From contig NZ_BCQI01000010.1 in the NCBI RefSeq assembly GCF_001544355.1, positions 1-64,000 on the forward strand: a stretch of DNA of 64,000 nucleotides, read 5' to 3'. The stretch's first letter is position 1. The number at the start of each line of letters is the position of its first letter. This stretch comes from Alicyclobacillus acidiphilus NBRC 100859. Lineage in GTDB: Bacteria > Bacillota > Bacilli > Alicyclobacillales > Alicyclobacillaceae. Of this stretch, positions 1 through 6,922 are shown piece by piece. Below the pieces are notes generated by a model that had not been told where the DNA came from, made no database searches, and worked only from the letters and a program-made list of their open reading frames with translations. The position numbers and the translations under genes are program-made.

Positions 1-115
1 CCCGCCACCCGCCACTCGCCACCCGCCACTCGCCACCCGCCACTCGCCACCCGCCACTCGCCACTCGCCACTCGCCACCCGCCACTCGCCACTCGCCACT
101 CGCCACTCGCCACTC
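1..115. repeat. 7-bp tandem repeat (GCCACYC)n
   Basis: Sixteen head-to-tail copies of a heptamer, GCCACTC or GCCACCC, run from position 4 to 115. The two variants alternate at first and then give way to a run of GCCACTC. Positions 1-3 look like the end of another unit, so the array probably continues to the left of the window. It is a 7-mer with no spacers, so it is not a CRISPR array. No gene reads convincingly through it. Confidence 0.95.
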
Positions 116-186
116 GCAAAATCGGATGGGACCAGTGTCTTGTACCTCCGATGCTACATAGAGTGTGGCATCGGGGGTGGTGTGGG

Positions 187-573
187 ATGTGGCCGAAGAT
201 CGCATTGGTGGCAGCTTTGCTGGTGTACATCGGCCTGATGGTGGCCGGGAGATGGGGTGTGGTGCCTCATCGATTGCGCCGGCGTAAACCGGCCGATGTG
301 TACGTGTTGGTTACGGCAAACGGAGATCGTGAGATCGAATGGGTCCTGCGGGGCCTCGAGCGGATATCGGAGGAATTGGGGAAGACGGTCGAGGTGGCCG
401 TGATCGACATCCATTCCGAAGACCTGACGTTGGCCATCGTACGGCGCTTTCAAAGCGACCATTTGACCGTCCGCCTCGTTCCTGTGGAAACTCGTCAAGA
501 AGCTGCCAGGGTGGCGCGGCATATGCTGCGCGAACGGCGTGGGCGACGTGCGACGATGCTGCGGATTAGTTAG
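187..573 (+). CDS. small single-pass membrane protein of unknown function
   Basis: A protein of about 128 residues that I do not recognise. From the ATG at 187 it has a hydrophobic segment (about residues 4-20), a basic stretch (RLRRRK), and then a soluble part of about 90 residues with alternating strand and helix character. This suggests a signal-anchored protein with its C-terminal domain on the cytoplasmic side. I chose 187 rather than the ATG at 151 because a GGGGGTGG-like ribosome binding site precedes 187 and the shorter form starts with a clean membrane anchor. Its stop overlaps by 4 bases the stop of the convergent regulator gene on the other strand. Confidence 0.6.
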   Translation: MWPKIALVAALLVYIGLMVAGRWGVVPHRLRRRKPADVYVLVTANGDREIEWVLRGLERISEELGKTVEVAVIDIHSEDLTLAIVRRFQSDHLTVRLVPVETRQEAARVARHMLRERRGRRATMLRIS

Positions 574-1844
574 AGAAGGATGGGGAGCTGCATGCGCCGA
601 TCCGGGATGAGTTCATCCATTTTGCGCGCGTACGCCACTGTCCGTTCGATGTCGTCCTGTTCTCCGTACAACAGCACAAGCAGGGCGCAGGCCTGCCGCT
701 TGTATTCGATATTGCCGTCTTCGGGAAACGTCGCTTCGAATCGCTCCAAGCGTCGGATGGCGTCGATCACGCTGCCGGCCTTCGCTTCCATCTGTGCGGT
801 CAGAAGTTCGAGGCGATGGCCGATGTCGCGCCGCGCCGCTGTCATTGGTTGATGCGTGAGATTCGCGAGAACGGATGTGACTTGGTTCATCCACGATTTG
901 GCCCGGTCGATCTCGTCCGCCTGCAAGAGTGATTCGATTTGATTGCACGCTGACGTGAGGTACGTTTCGGGATACAGCGCCGTCATGGCAAACGCGGTTT
1001 CTTGCGCCGACTGCAGCGAGTCGATCGCGTTCGCTTCGGAGCGCGCGCGGACCGTCAATACCTGCTCGAACAATTGGGCGAACGTCGTCAATGTGGCAGC
1101 GCGTGTGCAGAGTTCCTTTGACAAGTTGGGATCGACCGTCACGAGCGACATGGCCTGGGCGAACAGGTCTTCGGCAGCGCCGCGAAGGGTGGACATGTCC
1201 TGAATCCATTCTTCCGCCTCATCGAACTGATCCAATTTCAGCAGGACGTCGAGCATCCATCTGGCCAAATCCAATTTTGGCACGGTGCGCTCGTCTCTCA
1301 GGGTTCGGCCGTACTCGACGGCACGTTTCCACTCGTAGATGGCTCCTGTCACGTTCCCCTGTTCAAACTCCACGTATCCAGATTCTCGGCAAACGACAAA
1401 CAGCAGTTGTGTATCCTGGAAGCGGTACGCGTATTCGCGAAGGTGCTCGAGATAGTTTGTCGCTTCGGGATACTGTTTGAGCGCTCGACACACTTGCGCT
1501 TGGATGAGGCAGTATTGTTCGTGGTTCGCGCCGTGATCGAGAGGGCTGGCCATGTCGCGAAGCAGGTCGCTCGCTTCCTGGGGGCGCCCCATGGCCAGCG
1601 CATGGCTTGCGAGGGCCAATTGCGCGGAGACGAGCGCTTGTTGGTCCATTTCTTGGAGAAAATATTCCACGGGCGTTCCGAGTCGTTTCGAGAATTCCAT
1701 CAGCAGGGTATGTGAGGGCTTCACTCGGTTCGACTCAATCTGGCTGACCATGCTCGGCGTGACGAGATCGCCGCCGAGATCGGCCTGGGTCATGCCGCGT
1801 TTCAAGCGGACTTCACGAATTCTATCGCCTATTGTCACGACCAC
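570..1844 (-). CDS. XRE-type HTH regulator with TPR-like C-terminal domain (RRNPP/NprR-like)
   Basis: Residues about 5-60 form an XRE/Cro helix-turn-helix with the typical TQADLGG...SMVSQIE pattern. The remaining roughly 360 residues are helical with TPR-like periodicity. HTH plus TPRs and a length of 424 residues is the layout of the RRNPP group (NprR is also about 420 residues), which in Bacilli often responds to a secreted peptide. I see no small exported-peptide gene just downstream, so peptide control is only an inference. The gene is convergent with the small membrane protein and divergent from the phoP-type operon, with about 155 bp between them. Confidence 0.8.
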   Translation of the reverse strand: MVVTIGDRIREVRLKRGMTQADLGGDLVTPSMVSQIESNRVKPSHTLLMEFSKRLGTPVEYFLQEMDQQALVSAQLALASHALAMGRPQEASDLLRDMASPLDHGANHEQYCLIQAQVCRALKQYPEATNYLEHLREYAYRFQDTQLLFVVCRESGYVEFEQGNVTGAIYEWKRAVEYGRTLRDERTVPKLDLARWMLDVLLKLDQFDEAEEWIQDMSTLRGAAEDLFAQAMSLVTVDPNLSKELCTRAATLTTFAQLFEQVLTVRARSEANAIDSLQSAQETAFAMTALYPETYLTSACNQIESLLQADEIDRAKSWMNQVTSVLANLTHQPMTAARRDIGHRLELLTAQMEAKAGSVIDAIRRLERFEATFPEDGNIEYKRQACALLVLLYGEQDDIERTVAYARKMDELIPDRRMQLPILL

Positions 1845-2000
1845 ACCTGCTTCACCTAATATTTCTATTAAGTTTCACATATTGCCAGTGATTTGACAAG
1901 AAGCGATAGGTCTTTCCAAAACAGCAGTAGATGGCTTGCCCTGGAACCGCTACAATACGCGTAGAACGAGTTTTTAGCGAGTTCATTCGGAGGGAAAACA

Positions 2001-2723
2001 GTGGCGACCGTACTGATAGTTGACGACGAGGAATCAATTCGAACGCTGGTTGAGTACAACTTCAGCCGAGCTGGCTTCGAGGTGGAGACGGTTGGAGACG
2101 GGAAAACAGCCTACGAATTCATTCGCTCAGGCACGCCTTCCTTCGATTTGGTTGTGCTGGATTTGATGCTTCCTGGTATGGACGGAATGGAAGTCTGCCG
2201 TCGCCTTCGCCAGGAGGGCGTGGATACGCCGATTATCCTGCTGACCGCCCGGGATGAAGAGGTGGATCTGGTGCTTGGCCTCGAATTGGGCGCCGACGAC
2301 TACGTCACGAAGCCGTTCAGTCCGAGAGAGCTGGTTGCCCGGGCCCGCGCGGTGCTCAGACGCAGCGAAAGTCCTGAATCTGACACGAAGTTGGCTCCGT
2401 CGGCGAGCAAGGTCTTGAAGGCGGGAAACATCGTTCTCGACGTTTCGCGGCACGAAGTCCGCATCGGCGGTCAGTTGATGGAATTTACGCCGAAAGAATT
2501 CGATTTGCTTCAGTACTTTATGGAAAACCCCGAGCATGTGCTGTCGAGAGATCAGCTGCTGGATCGCGTCTGGGGATACAGTTCCGCGACCGACACCCGT
2601 ATCGTCGACGTGCACGTGTCGCACCTGCGTGAGAAAATTGAGCAGGATTCGAAGAATCCATCCTATATTCGGACCGTGCGCGGCATTGGCTACAAATTTT
2701 CGGAGGGTGCTCCTGCCACATGA
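2001..2723 (+). CDS. phoP: OmpR/PhoB-family response regulator, PhoP-like
   Basis: DNA-binding response regulator of 240 residues. The receiver domain (1-120) has the acidic pocket (D8, D9), the phospho-acceptor D54 in VVLDLMLPGMDG and the conserved lysine in VTKPF (K104). The C-terminal winged helix (about 140-235) carries the PKEFDLL and VRGIGYKF signatures. It starts with GTG after a GGAGGGA ribosome binding site. Its stop overlaps the kinase start (ATGA), which shows translational coupling. PhoP is assigned from similarity and the PhoR-like partner; other OmpR-class pairs such as WalR/ResD are less likely but possible. No clear PhoP boxes were seen upstream. Confidence 0.85.
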   Translation: MATVLIVDDEESIRTLVEYNFSRAGFEVETVGDGKTAYEFIRSGTPSFDLVVLDLMLPGMDGMEVCRRLRQEGVDTPIILLTARDEEVDLVLGLELGADDYVTKPFSPRELVARARAVLRRSESPESDTKLAPSASKVLKAGNIVLDVSRHEVRIGGQLMEFTPKEFDLLQYFMENPEHVLSRDQLLDRVWGYSSATDTRIVDVHVSHLREKIEQDSKNPSYIRTVRGIGYKFSEGAPAT

Positions 2724-4024
2724 ACAATTTCCTGATTGGGTTGTTCCTCGGGATCGTCATGGTCGGGATCATCATGTTTTTGTACATTCGATCCGTCAAC
2801 CAGGCGCGCCGCTATCTGGACGATTCGATGGATGCCATCGCACAGGGGCGCTACGAGACCCGCATGTACGAGTACCGCAATCGCGGCGGCGATACGAAGC
2901 TCTTTCAGTCGTTCAACCGCATGGCTGATCACCTTGAAATCACCATCGAAGAAATGTCACAGGAGCGCGACGTCCTCCGCCACATCTTGCAAAACATGAC
3001 GACTGGCGTAATCTACCTTCGCAGCGATGGGCATGTTCAGATGGTCAACCGAGCCGCTGAACGTTTGTTTCGTCGGCCCGTCGAACAGTGGCAGGATCGA
3101 GACCATTGGACTGTCTTGCGCAACTACAACCTGAGCGCCGCTATCGATCACGCGCTTCTCTTCGGCACCCCTTGGTCGGACCAACTGACCATTCGGGAGG
3201 GGCTCGCGGTGAGCGTTCGCCTCGTCCCCATTTCTTCCGGTCCTCGCATTAACCCGAAATCGGACAGCGCCCACGACGTGCTCATGCTTGTCAACGACAT
3301 TTCGGAATGGCGGCGTTTGGAGCGGATGCGAAGCGAGTTTGTGGCGAATGTCTCACACGAGTTGAAGACGCCAATCGCCGCGATTCGCGGATTCGCGGAG
3401 ACCTTGCTCGAGAGCGACATGGGCGAACCCGCGCGGACGAAATTCCTCAACACCATCTACGATGAAGCCTTGCGCATGGGCAATCTCGTCTCTGATTTGC
3501 TCGAGTTGTCGAAGCTGGAAGCAACAGACAGCCGCATCGATCCTGTCGCGGTAGACTTGGCGACGATCGCGGATCGCGCAGTGGATCGCCTCAAACGCGT
3601 CGCGCAAGAGCGGAACATTCGCTTGATTACGCCGCAGGATGCCGGCTCGATCGCGGTTTGGGCAGAGCCCGACATGCTGCTCCAAGTGTTTCTCAATCTC
3701 CTCTCGAACGCCATCCACTACTCGCACGACGGCAGTGAAGTCAGGGTGACGTGGGATGTGTTGGTCGATCGCGTCAAGGTTCACGTGCAGGACGACGGTA
3801 TCGGCATTCCGTCCGAATCGCTGGATCGAGTGTTTGAACGTTTTTATCGCGTCCACAAAGATCGCAGCCGCGCGTCAGGTGGTACGGGGCTTGGTCTCGC
3901 CATCGTCAAACACATCGTCACGTCTCTCGGCGGTGAAGTCGGTGTCGACAGCACGGAAGGCGAGGGCAGCGACTTTTGGTTCACCCTGTCCAGGCTGAAC
4001 AGTCCGGAAACGGAGTTGTCGTGA
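2720..4024 (+). CDS. phoR: PhoR-like sensor histidine kinase without an extracellular domain
   Basis: A 434-residue kinase. It has one N-terminal membrane segment (about 4-23), a HAMP-like linker (24-75), a PAS domain (about 85-195), a dimerisation/phosphotransfer helix with the H box SHELKTP (H213) and an ATPase domain with N, G1 (DDGIGIP) and G2 (GTGLGLAI) boxes. Typical Bacillus PhoR is about 580 residues, with two membrane segments around an extracellular PDC-like domain. Here the protein goes straight from the single anchor into HAMP and PAS, so any signal is probably sensed in the membrane, through a partner or in the cytoplasm. It overlaps the regulator gene by 4 bases. Confidence 0.85.
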   Translation: MNNFLIGLFLGIVMVGIIMFLYIRSVNQARRYLDDSMDAIAQGRYETRMYEYRNRGGDTKLFQSFNRMADHLEITIEEMSQERDVLRHILQNMTTGVIYLRSDGHVQMVNRAAERLFRRPVEQWQDRDHWTVLRNYNLSAAIDHALLFGTPWSDQLTIREGLAVSVRLVPISSGPRINPKSDSAHDVLMLVNDISEWRRLERMRSEFVANVSHELKTPIAAIRGFAETLLESDMGEPARTKFLNTIYDEALRMGNLVSDLLELSKLEATDSRIDPVAVDLATIADRAVDRLKRVAQERNIRLITPQDAGSIAVWAEPDMLLQVFLNLLSNAIHYSHDGSEVRVTWDVLVDRVKVHVQDDGIGIPSESLDRVFERFYRVHKDRSRASGGTGLGLAIVKHIVTSLGGEVGVDSTEGEGSDFWFTLSRLNSPETELS

Positions 4025-4035
4025 GGAGGCGAGTC

Positions 4036-4815
4036 ATGCGGCGAGGTGTGACGCTGCCATTCGCGGTGCGCAGAGGTTGGCAGGAGGCGTTGAATTGGAT
4101 ATTTCCAAATGACGAGGACATCTGTCGAATCTGCACTCGGCCAATCCATTCCCGCAGCGGTTCAGTCCAGGCTGTCAAGTCCAGCGATTCCCCGGCGTTT
4201 CTGCCGCAGCTCTCCGATGCGCTTTGCCCGTTTTGCCTGCAGGAACTCCAGCTTTGCGCTTCGGCTGGCAGGTCGGAGCACATCCAATTGCGGCTGCCAG
4301 GGGGCCGCACTGTGCCCGTGGCGAGCTGCATCCAATACGACGCGTTCATCCGCACGCTGTTCCGATCCTTCAAGTACGACGGCCTGATGGAACTCGCGCC
4401 GTTTTTCGGCCATCTGCTCGTCCGTCGGCTCCATGGCGATTCGCTTCCGCACACGGATTGTATTGTCCCGGTTCCCACGACGCTCGAGAGAACACGCAAG
4501 CGCGGCTACGATCACGTTCAACTCTTGGCCGCACACCTTTCTTCCCAAACCCGGCAGCCGATCCGCAGGGCGCTCGTTCGCTTGACGGATGAACGTGGAT
4601 TTACGCAGTCCCAGAGCGCGAAAAACGCTGTCGAACGGAGGCGGGGACTCGAACGCGTGTACACGTTGAATCGACAAGTTCCGATCCGCGGATGTCGAAT
4701 TTTACTCATCGACGACATCGCAACCACAGGGGCGACGCTTGCGGCTTGCTCGGAAAAACTTTATCTGGCTGGCGCACAAAATGTTTGTGCGTTGGTCGTC
4801 GCTCGCGTACGATAG
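4036..4815 (+). CDS. comFC: ComF-family phosphoribosyltransferase-like protein
   Basis: About 259 residues. The N-terminal part has two Cys pairs (CRIC and CPFC) that fit a zinc site. The C-terminal half is a type I phosphoribosyltransferase fold with the PRPP-binding motif LLIDDIATTGAT and the ComFC hallmarks VPVPTT...RGYDHV and RGFTQSQ. ComFC acts in natural DNA uptake in Bacillus. I place the start at the ATG at 4036 because AGGAGG lies at 4024-4029; the longer frame back to 3976 would overlap the kinase gene. The helicase partner comFA is not in this window, but the next gene, yvyF, matches the standard comF-flagellar order. Confidence 0.85.
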   Translation: MRRGVTLPFAVRRGWQEALNWIFPNDEDICRICTRPIHSRSGSVQAVKSSDSPAFLPQLSDALCPFCLQELQLCASAGRSEHIQLRLPGGRTVPVASCIQYDAFIRTLFRSFKYDGLMELAPFFGHLLVRRLHGDSLPHTDCIVPVPTTLERTRKRGYDHVQLLAAHLSSQTRQPIRRALVRLTDERGFTQSQSAKNAVERRRGLERVYTLNRQVPIRGCRILLIDDIATTGATLAACSEKLYLAGAQNVCALVVARVR

Positions 4816-4892
4816 AATTCAGAAGTAGAGTTTGAGAATGCGGGATAAACTTGGTGAACTGCGACGGCTACCGAAATGGGGAGGTGTTTCTA

Positions 4893-5285
4893 GTGACGAT
4901 AGCCAATTGTAAACGGTGTGGTCGGCTGTTTCACAAATCAGGTAAAGACGTGTGTCCGGAGTGCCTTCGCGAAGAGGACCAACTCCTTTCGGAGATTCGA
5001 CAATTTCTGCGGAAATATCCCGATTCGACCATTTTCGATGTGGCCGATGGGACCCAGGTCGAGTACCACGTCATTGTCGATTTCATCCGAGATGGCCGGT
5101 TAATTCTTAGAGATAATCCAAACATGAGCTATCCGTGTGAGCGATGCGGCGCGCCCACCATGTCAGGGCGTTTGTGTGTGACCTGCAGTCGTGAGCTTGC
5201 CAACGGCTTCAAAGAAGCGAGCGAGTCGCTCAGACAGAGAGAGACAAGAAATCGACCCGGCGGCGGATTTCTCAGCCGGAGCTAG
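4893..5285 (+). CDS. yvyF: YvyF/TIGR03826 flagellar-operon protein
   Basis: Small protein of about 130 residues with an N-terminal zinc-ribbon-like pair (CKRCG...CPEC) and a C-terminal pair (CERCG...CVTC) separated by a MerR-like helical segment. This is the pattern of YvyF, which sits between comFC and flgM in Bacilli. Its exact role in flagellar regulation is not established here. The start is the GTG at 4893, preceded by GGGGAGG at 4878-4884; this gives an N-terminus beginning just before the first Cys pair, as in the family. Confidence 0.8.
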   Translation: MTIANCKRCGRLFHKSGKDVCPECLREEDQLLSEIRQFLRKYPDSTIFDVADGTQVEYHVIVDFIRDGRLILRDNPNMSYPCERCGAPTMSGRLCVTCSRELANGFKEASESLRQRETRNRPGGGFLSRS

Positions 5286-5325
5286 ATAAACCCTCATCAG
5301 GGGTTCGGGAATATGGGTTGTCGGG

Positions 5326-6072
5326 GTGGGTGCATCCTTGAGTACTCAGCGCTATGGCGCATACCAATCGTGGGAAGAACAGCGTCGCCAAGACCGGATC
5401 GAGACGCACTTGCCGCTCGTGTACAGCTTAGCTTCTTCGCTGGCGCCGCGGGCCGGACAGGCCATGCTGGATGTGTCCGACTTGATCCAAACAGGTGTGC
5501 TTGGCTTGTACAGAGCGGCGGAGACGTTCGATGAGGGTCGCGGTGTGCCATTCGGGGCATACGCGAAACCGTATGTCAGGGGTGCGATGCTCGACGAGAT
5601 CGCGAAGAATCGCAGCCAATCGCGCTCCGTGAGGGACAAGTACCGCAAAATTCGCGCTGCCGAAGACGCCCTCATGCAGCGGTGGATGCGGGAACCTTCG
5701 GAACAGGAACTGGCGGACGAGATCGGCATCGACATGAAGACCCTGGCAGAGTGGCAGAGAGAAATCGATTTGCGCGAGGCGCCGTCCATCGACGAAGCAG
5801 CCGTGTCGGAGGTGGCCGCCACAGTGGAGAGCGCGGAAGCCGAGCAACCGGAGCTGTCTTTTTTGCAGAGGGAGTCGAAGGCGGATCTGGTCGCGGCCTT
5901 GGGCAAACTCGACGAACGGGAACAACAGATTCTCTACTTGTACTATCAAGAAGAACTGACGCTCAAAGAGATTGGGTTTGTGCTCGATCTCAGCGAATCA
6001 CAAGTGTCTCGTCTGCACAAACGCGCCCTGGGGCATTTGAAGCAGCATATGGAGATGGTCTCGACATCGTAA
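5326..6072 (+). CDS. sigD: flagellar RNA polymerase sigma factor SigD/FliA (sigma-28)
   Basis: About 248 residues with the group 3 sigma domains: region 2 (LIQTGVLGLYRAAETFD...FGAYAKPYVRGAMLDEI), region 3 (about 110-160) and region 4 (LDEREQQILYLYYQEELTLKEIG...SQVSRLHKRAL). The RGAMLDE element is typical of FliA/SigD. It directs transcription of late flagellar genes. It lies directly upstream of its likely antagonist flgM, whereas Bacillus sigD lies at the end of the distant fla/che operon. Start is GTG 5326; TTG 5338, with GGGGTGGG at a better distance, is a real alternative. Confidence 0.85.
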   Translation: MGASLSTQRYGAYQSWEEQRRQDRIETHLPLVYSLASSLAPRAGQAMLDVSDLIQTGVLGLYRAAETFDEGRGVPFGAYAKPYVRGAMLDEIAKNRSQSRSVRDKYRKIRAAEDALMQRWMREPSEQELADEIGIDMKTLAEWQREIDLREAPSIDEAAVSEVAATVESAEAEQPELSFLQRESKADLVAALGKLDEREQQILYLYYQEELTLKEIGFVLDLSESQVSRLHKRALGHLKQHMEMVSTS

Positions 6073-6112
6073 TGTCGACACAAGTTGTCGATGCAAGTTT
6101 TTTGTCGACATT
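6071..6112. repeat. 10-bp inverted repeat AATGTCGACA/TGTCGACATT upstream of flgM
   Basis: A perfect 10-bp inverted repeat: AATGTCGACA at 6071-6080 and TGTCGACATT at 6103-6112. Each arm contains the self-complementary octamer TGTCGACA. A third TGTCGA lies between them at 6086-6091. The right arm falls inside the spacer of the SigD-type promoter that ends at 6119. It is AT-balanced and lacks a T tract, so it looks more like a protein-binding site than a terminator. TGTCGA resembles the Spo0A box (TGTCGAA), which is a possible but unproven reading. Confidence 0.7.
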
Positions 6113-6119
6113 CCGATAT
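6094..6119 (+). promoter_or_regulatory. SigD-type promoter of flgM
   Basis: CAAG at 6094-6097, 14 bases, then TCCGATAT at 6112-6119, close to the sigma-D consensus (TAAA, about 15 bases, GCCGATAT). The same layout, CAAGTTT at the -35 and CCGATAT at the -10 with identical spacing, lies upstream of the flagellin gene. The flgM start codon is about 35 bases downstream. Confidence 0.7.
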
Positions 6120-6154
6120 ACCATGTAGAGACTCCACGCAAGGTGGTGTGATGG

Positions 6155-6391
6155 ATGAATGTATCTGACTCGGTGAACACGCGTTCAACATACGTGTATC
6201 GGCAGCAGGTCAATGCAAACAAACCCGATGGCAAACAGCCTTCGACGAACGGCACGTCGAGCGCGGATTCGTCGCAGTCCACTCGGTTGCAGGCGTTGAA
6301 AGCGCAGATGCAGTCCGGACAGCCGATCGATTTGAATCGTTTGGCGGACAGCATGCTCCGCAAGAGCACCGCAATCGATGTGCAGGCGTAA
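6155..6391 (+). CDS. flgM: anti-sigma-28 factor FlgM
   Basis: 78 residues. The N-terminal 45 residues are polar and low in complexity, as expected for the unfolded half of FlgM. The C-terminal part, RLQALKAQMQSGQPID...LADSMLRKS, matches the FlgM sigma-binding helices. FlgM holds SigD inactive until the hook-basal body is complete and is then exported. Start is ATG 6155 after AAGGTGGTG. It has its own SigD-type promoter, which gives feedback on SigD, and it is followed closely by flgN and flgK. Confidence 0.85.
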   Translation: MNVSDSVNTRSTYVYRQQVNANKPDGKQPSTNGTSSADSSQSTRLQALKAQMQSGQPIDLNRLADSMLRKSTAIDVQA

Positions 6392-6421
6392 TACCCGGAA
6401 TGGACAACGGAGGCGTTTTGA

Positions 6422-6907
6422 GTGAGCGAAGAAGCGATTCGCCTTCTTAACCTACTACAAGAGACATTGCGGTACGAGCAATCCATCGTCGAGTTGCTGA
6501 AGCGGCACAGAGGACTTCTCGTCGAAGCCAAGGACTTTGCGACACAGCCGATACTCGAGGAAATCTCGGCATTGTGCGCCAAGGTCGTCGACAGCGAGAC
6601 GAGGCGCCAAGGCGTGATGAACAACCTGGTTGCCGAACTGGGGCTGTCCTCCGCCGATCTGACGATTCGCGAATTGATTCGGCATCCGTCGCTCTCGCCC
6701 ATCCGCGAGGAACTGGACAGCGTCAGTCGAGCGCTGCGCGCCGCGATGGCTGAGATCGTACGGCTTCGAGACGACATTCATGCCTTGGCATCGCAGGCCA
6801 AGACATACTCGGATCTGGTGATGTCGGCTTTGCGCGACGTTTCGTCGAAAACCTCGTATGGTTCTTCGATGGCGCAAGGAAGCAGATTTATCAGCGTTCG
6901 GACATAA
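6422..6907 (+). CDS. flgN: flagellar export chaperone FlgN
   Basis: 161 residues, almost wholly alpha-helical, with the LLNLLQETLRYEQSIVELLKRHRGLLVE type of N-terminus found in FlgN proteins. FlgN binds the C-terminal ends of the hook-filament junction proteins FlgK and FlgL and delivers them to the flagellar export gate; both substrates are encoded next. It starts with GTG about 30 bases after flgM and ends 15 bases before flgK. Confidence 0.8.
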   Translation: MSEEAIRLLNLLQETLRYEQSIVELLKRHRGLLVEAKDFATQPILEEISALCAKVVDSETRRQGVMNNLVAELGLSSADLTIRELIRHPSLSPIREELDSVSRALRAAMAEIVRLRDDIHALASQAKTYSDLVMSALRDVSSKTSYGSSMAQGSRFISVRT

Positions 6908-6922
6908 GAAAGAGGGAATCAC

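Noticed and set aside
1-115. Possible CRISPR array
   Set aside because: The unit is only 7 bp and repeats without spacers; no cas genes are in the window.
3976-4035. Longer N-terminus of comFC starting inside phoR
   Set aside because: It would overlap the kinase gene by 49 bases and lacks a ribosome binding site, whereas AGGAGG precedes the ATG at 4036.
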